Source: Candidatus Vecturithrix granuli
GTDB taxonomy: Bacteria > Moduliflexota > Moduliflexia > Moduliflexales > Moduliflexaceae
Direction of reading: 5' to 3'
Assembly: GCA_000739535.1 (NCBI GenBank)
Contig: DF820463.1
Coordinates: forward strand, 763,899 to 827,898
DNA: 64,000 bases
Shown: one piece after another, positions 63,737 through 64,000 of the stretch
Layout: each line of letters starts with the position of its first letter
How positions within the stretch are numbered: the first letter of the stretch is position 1
The notes under the pieces: generated by a model
Database searches by the model: none
Told to the model about the DNA's origin: nothing
What the model saw: the letters and a program-made list of their open reading frames with translations, nothing else
Program-made: the position numbers and the translations under genes

Positions 63737-64000
63737 ATGCGAACAATGAAAATTCATACAATATTGATGATTTGCCTTCTACTTTTGATGGGGAACAATG
63801 CGGTACTGTGCGCCGCATCCTATAATGCCGCTGTTGCCCAGGTGCAGCAGCAACTAAAAATTCTCGGATATAACCCTGGCCCCGTTGATGGTCTCTGGGG
63901 ACAAAACACGGTCATGGCCCTGCAACAGTTTCAAATGATGCAAGGGCTACCGGCAACCGGAAAACTTGATGATAGGACAAAACAAGCATTAGGCGTTCAG
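63737..64000 (+). CDS. Secreted peptidoglycan-binding-domain protein, 5' part (cut by window edge)
   Basis: The frame is open to the window end (88 codons). A signal peptide (MRTMKIHTILMICLLLLMGN, cleavage near LCA-ASYN) is followed by a PG_binding_1 domain with VQQQLKILGYNPGPVDGLWG and ALQQFQMMQGLPATGKLDD. GGAG lies 7 bases before ATG 63737 and a consensus promoter precedes it. Further domains, such as an amidase or lytic enzyme, would be outside the window. Confidence 0.88.
   Translation, partial: MRTMKIHTILMICLLLLMGNNAVLCAASYNAAVAQVQQQLKILGYNPGPVDGLWGQNTVMALQQFQMMQGLPATGKLDDRTKQALGVQ

Overview
This 64-kb window reads as chromosome from a Gram-negative, probably anaerobic, environmental bacterium. 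The evidence is many secreted proteins with Sec signal peptides, sigma54-dependent regulators, large hybrid histidine kinases, a 2-hydroxyacyl-CoA-dehydratase-type activase, sugar ABC transporters and a polyphosphate gene set. The gene mix and the heavy load of intergenic palindromes would fit an uncultured phylum such as Modulibacteria (KSB3), but that placement is only a low-confidence inference. No rRNA, tRNA or CRISPR array was recognised.

Layout. (1) 1-5.8 kb, minus strand: the start of an unknown gene, then a regulator pair in which both members are broken by one small lesion each. A receiver/PAS/sigma54-activator is split by a 1-base frameshift, and a two-component-propeller hybrid kinase is split by one in-frame stop codon. 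(2) 6.1-10.1 kb, minus strand: three secreted repeat proteins (AWSENxGW repeats plus InlB-like domain, DUF1566 domain, LamG plus DUF1566). (3) 10.6-15.9 kb: an apparently intact hybrid kinase plus receiver/PAS/sigma54-activator pair of the same design as region 1. (4) 16.2-18.5 kb: two tandem secreted seven-bladed propeller proteins. (5) 19.2-24.2 kb: a YtfQ-YtfR-YtfT-YjfF-type sugar ABC transporter, followed by a transposase remnant. (6) 25-37.9 kb: an alpha-mannoside locus with a GntR/LacI-fold repressor, a family-1 ABC importer without its own ATPase, two GH38 mannosidases, a URO-D-fold protein and a Uma2-type nuclease. (7) 38-48.3 kb: a phosphate/polyphosphate island with two-domain PPK2, SixA-like phosphatase, PPK1, hybrid kinase, single-domain receiver, PstS and CHAD protein. 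(8) 48.4-64 kb: B12-binding radical SAM protein, Rpe, PASTA protein, DUF502 protein, an RNA polymerase alpha subunit outside a ribosomal-protein operon, a giant double-ATPase activase, PurA, NagA-like and NagB, Ddl, and the start of a peptidoglycan-binding protein.

The most unusual feature is a dense population of palindromic elements. Their arms are often degenerate tandem words of 7, 8 or 9 bp. They fill most intercistronic gaps, commonly ending just before a Shine-Dalgarno sequence or start codon. At least four also lie inside reading frames and keep the frame open: in two kinases at the same loop of the ATPase domain, in a receiver domain, and in an alpha-mannosidase. They resemble the concept of protein-coding palindromic elements (as in Rickettsia), but the families seen here are not ones I recognise.
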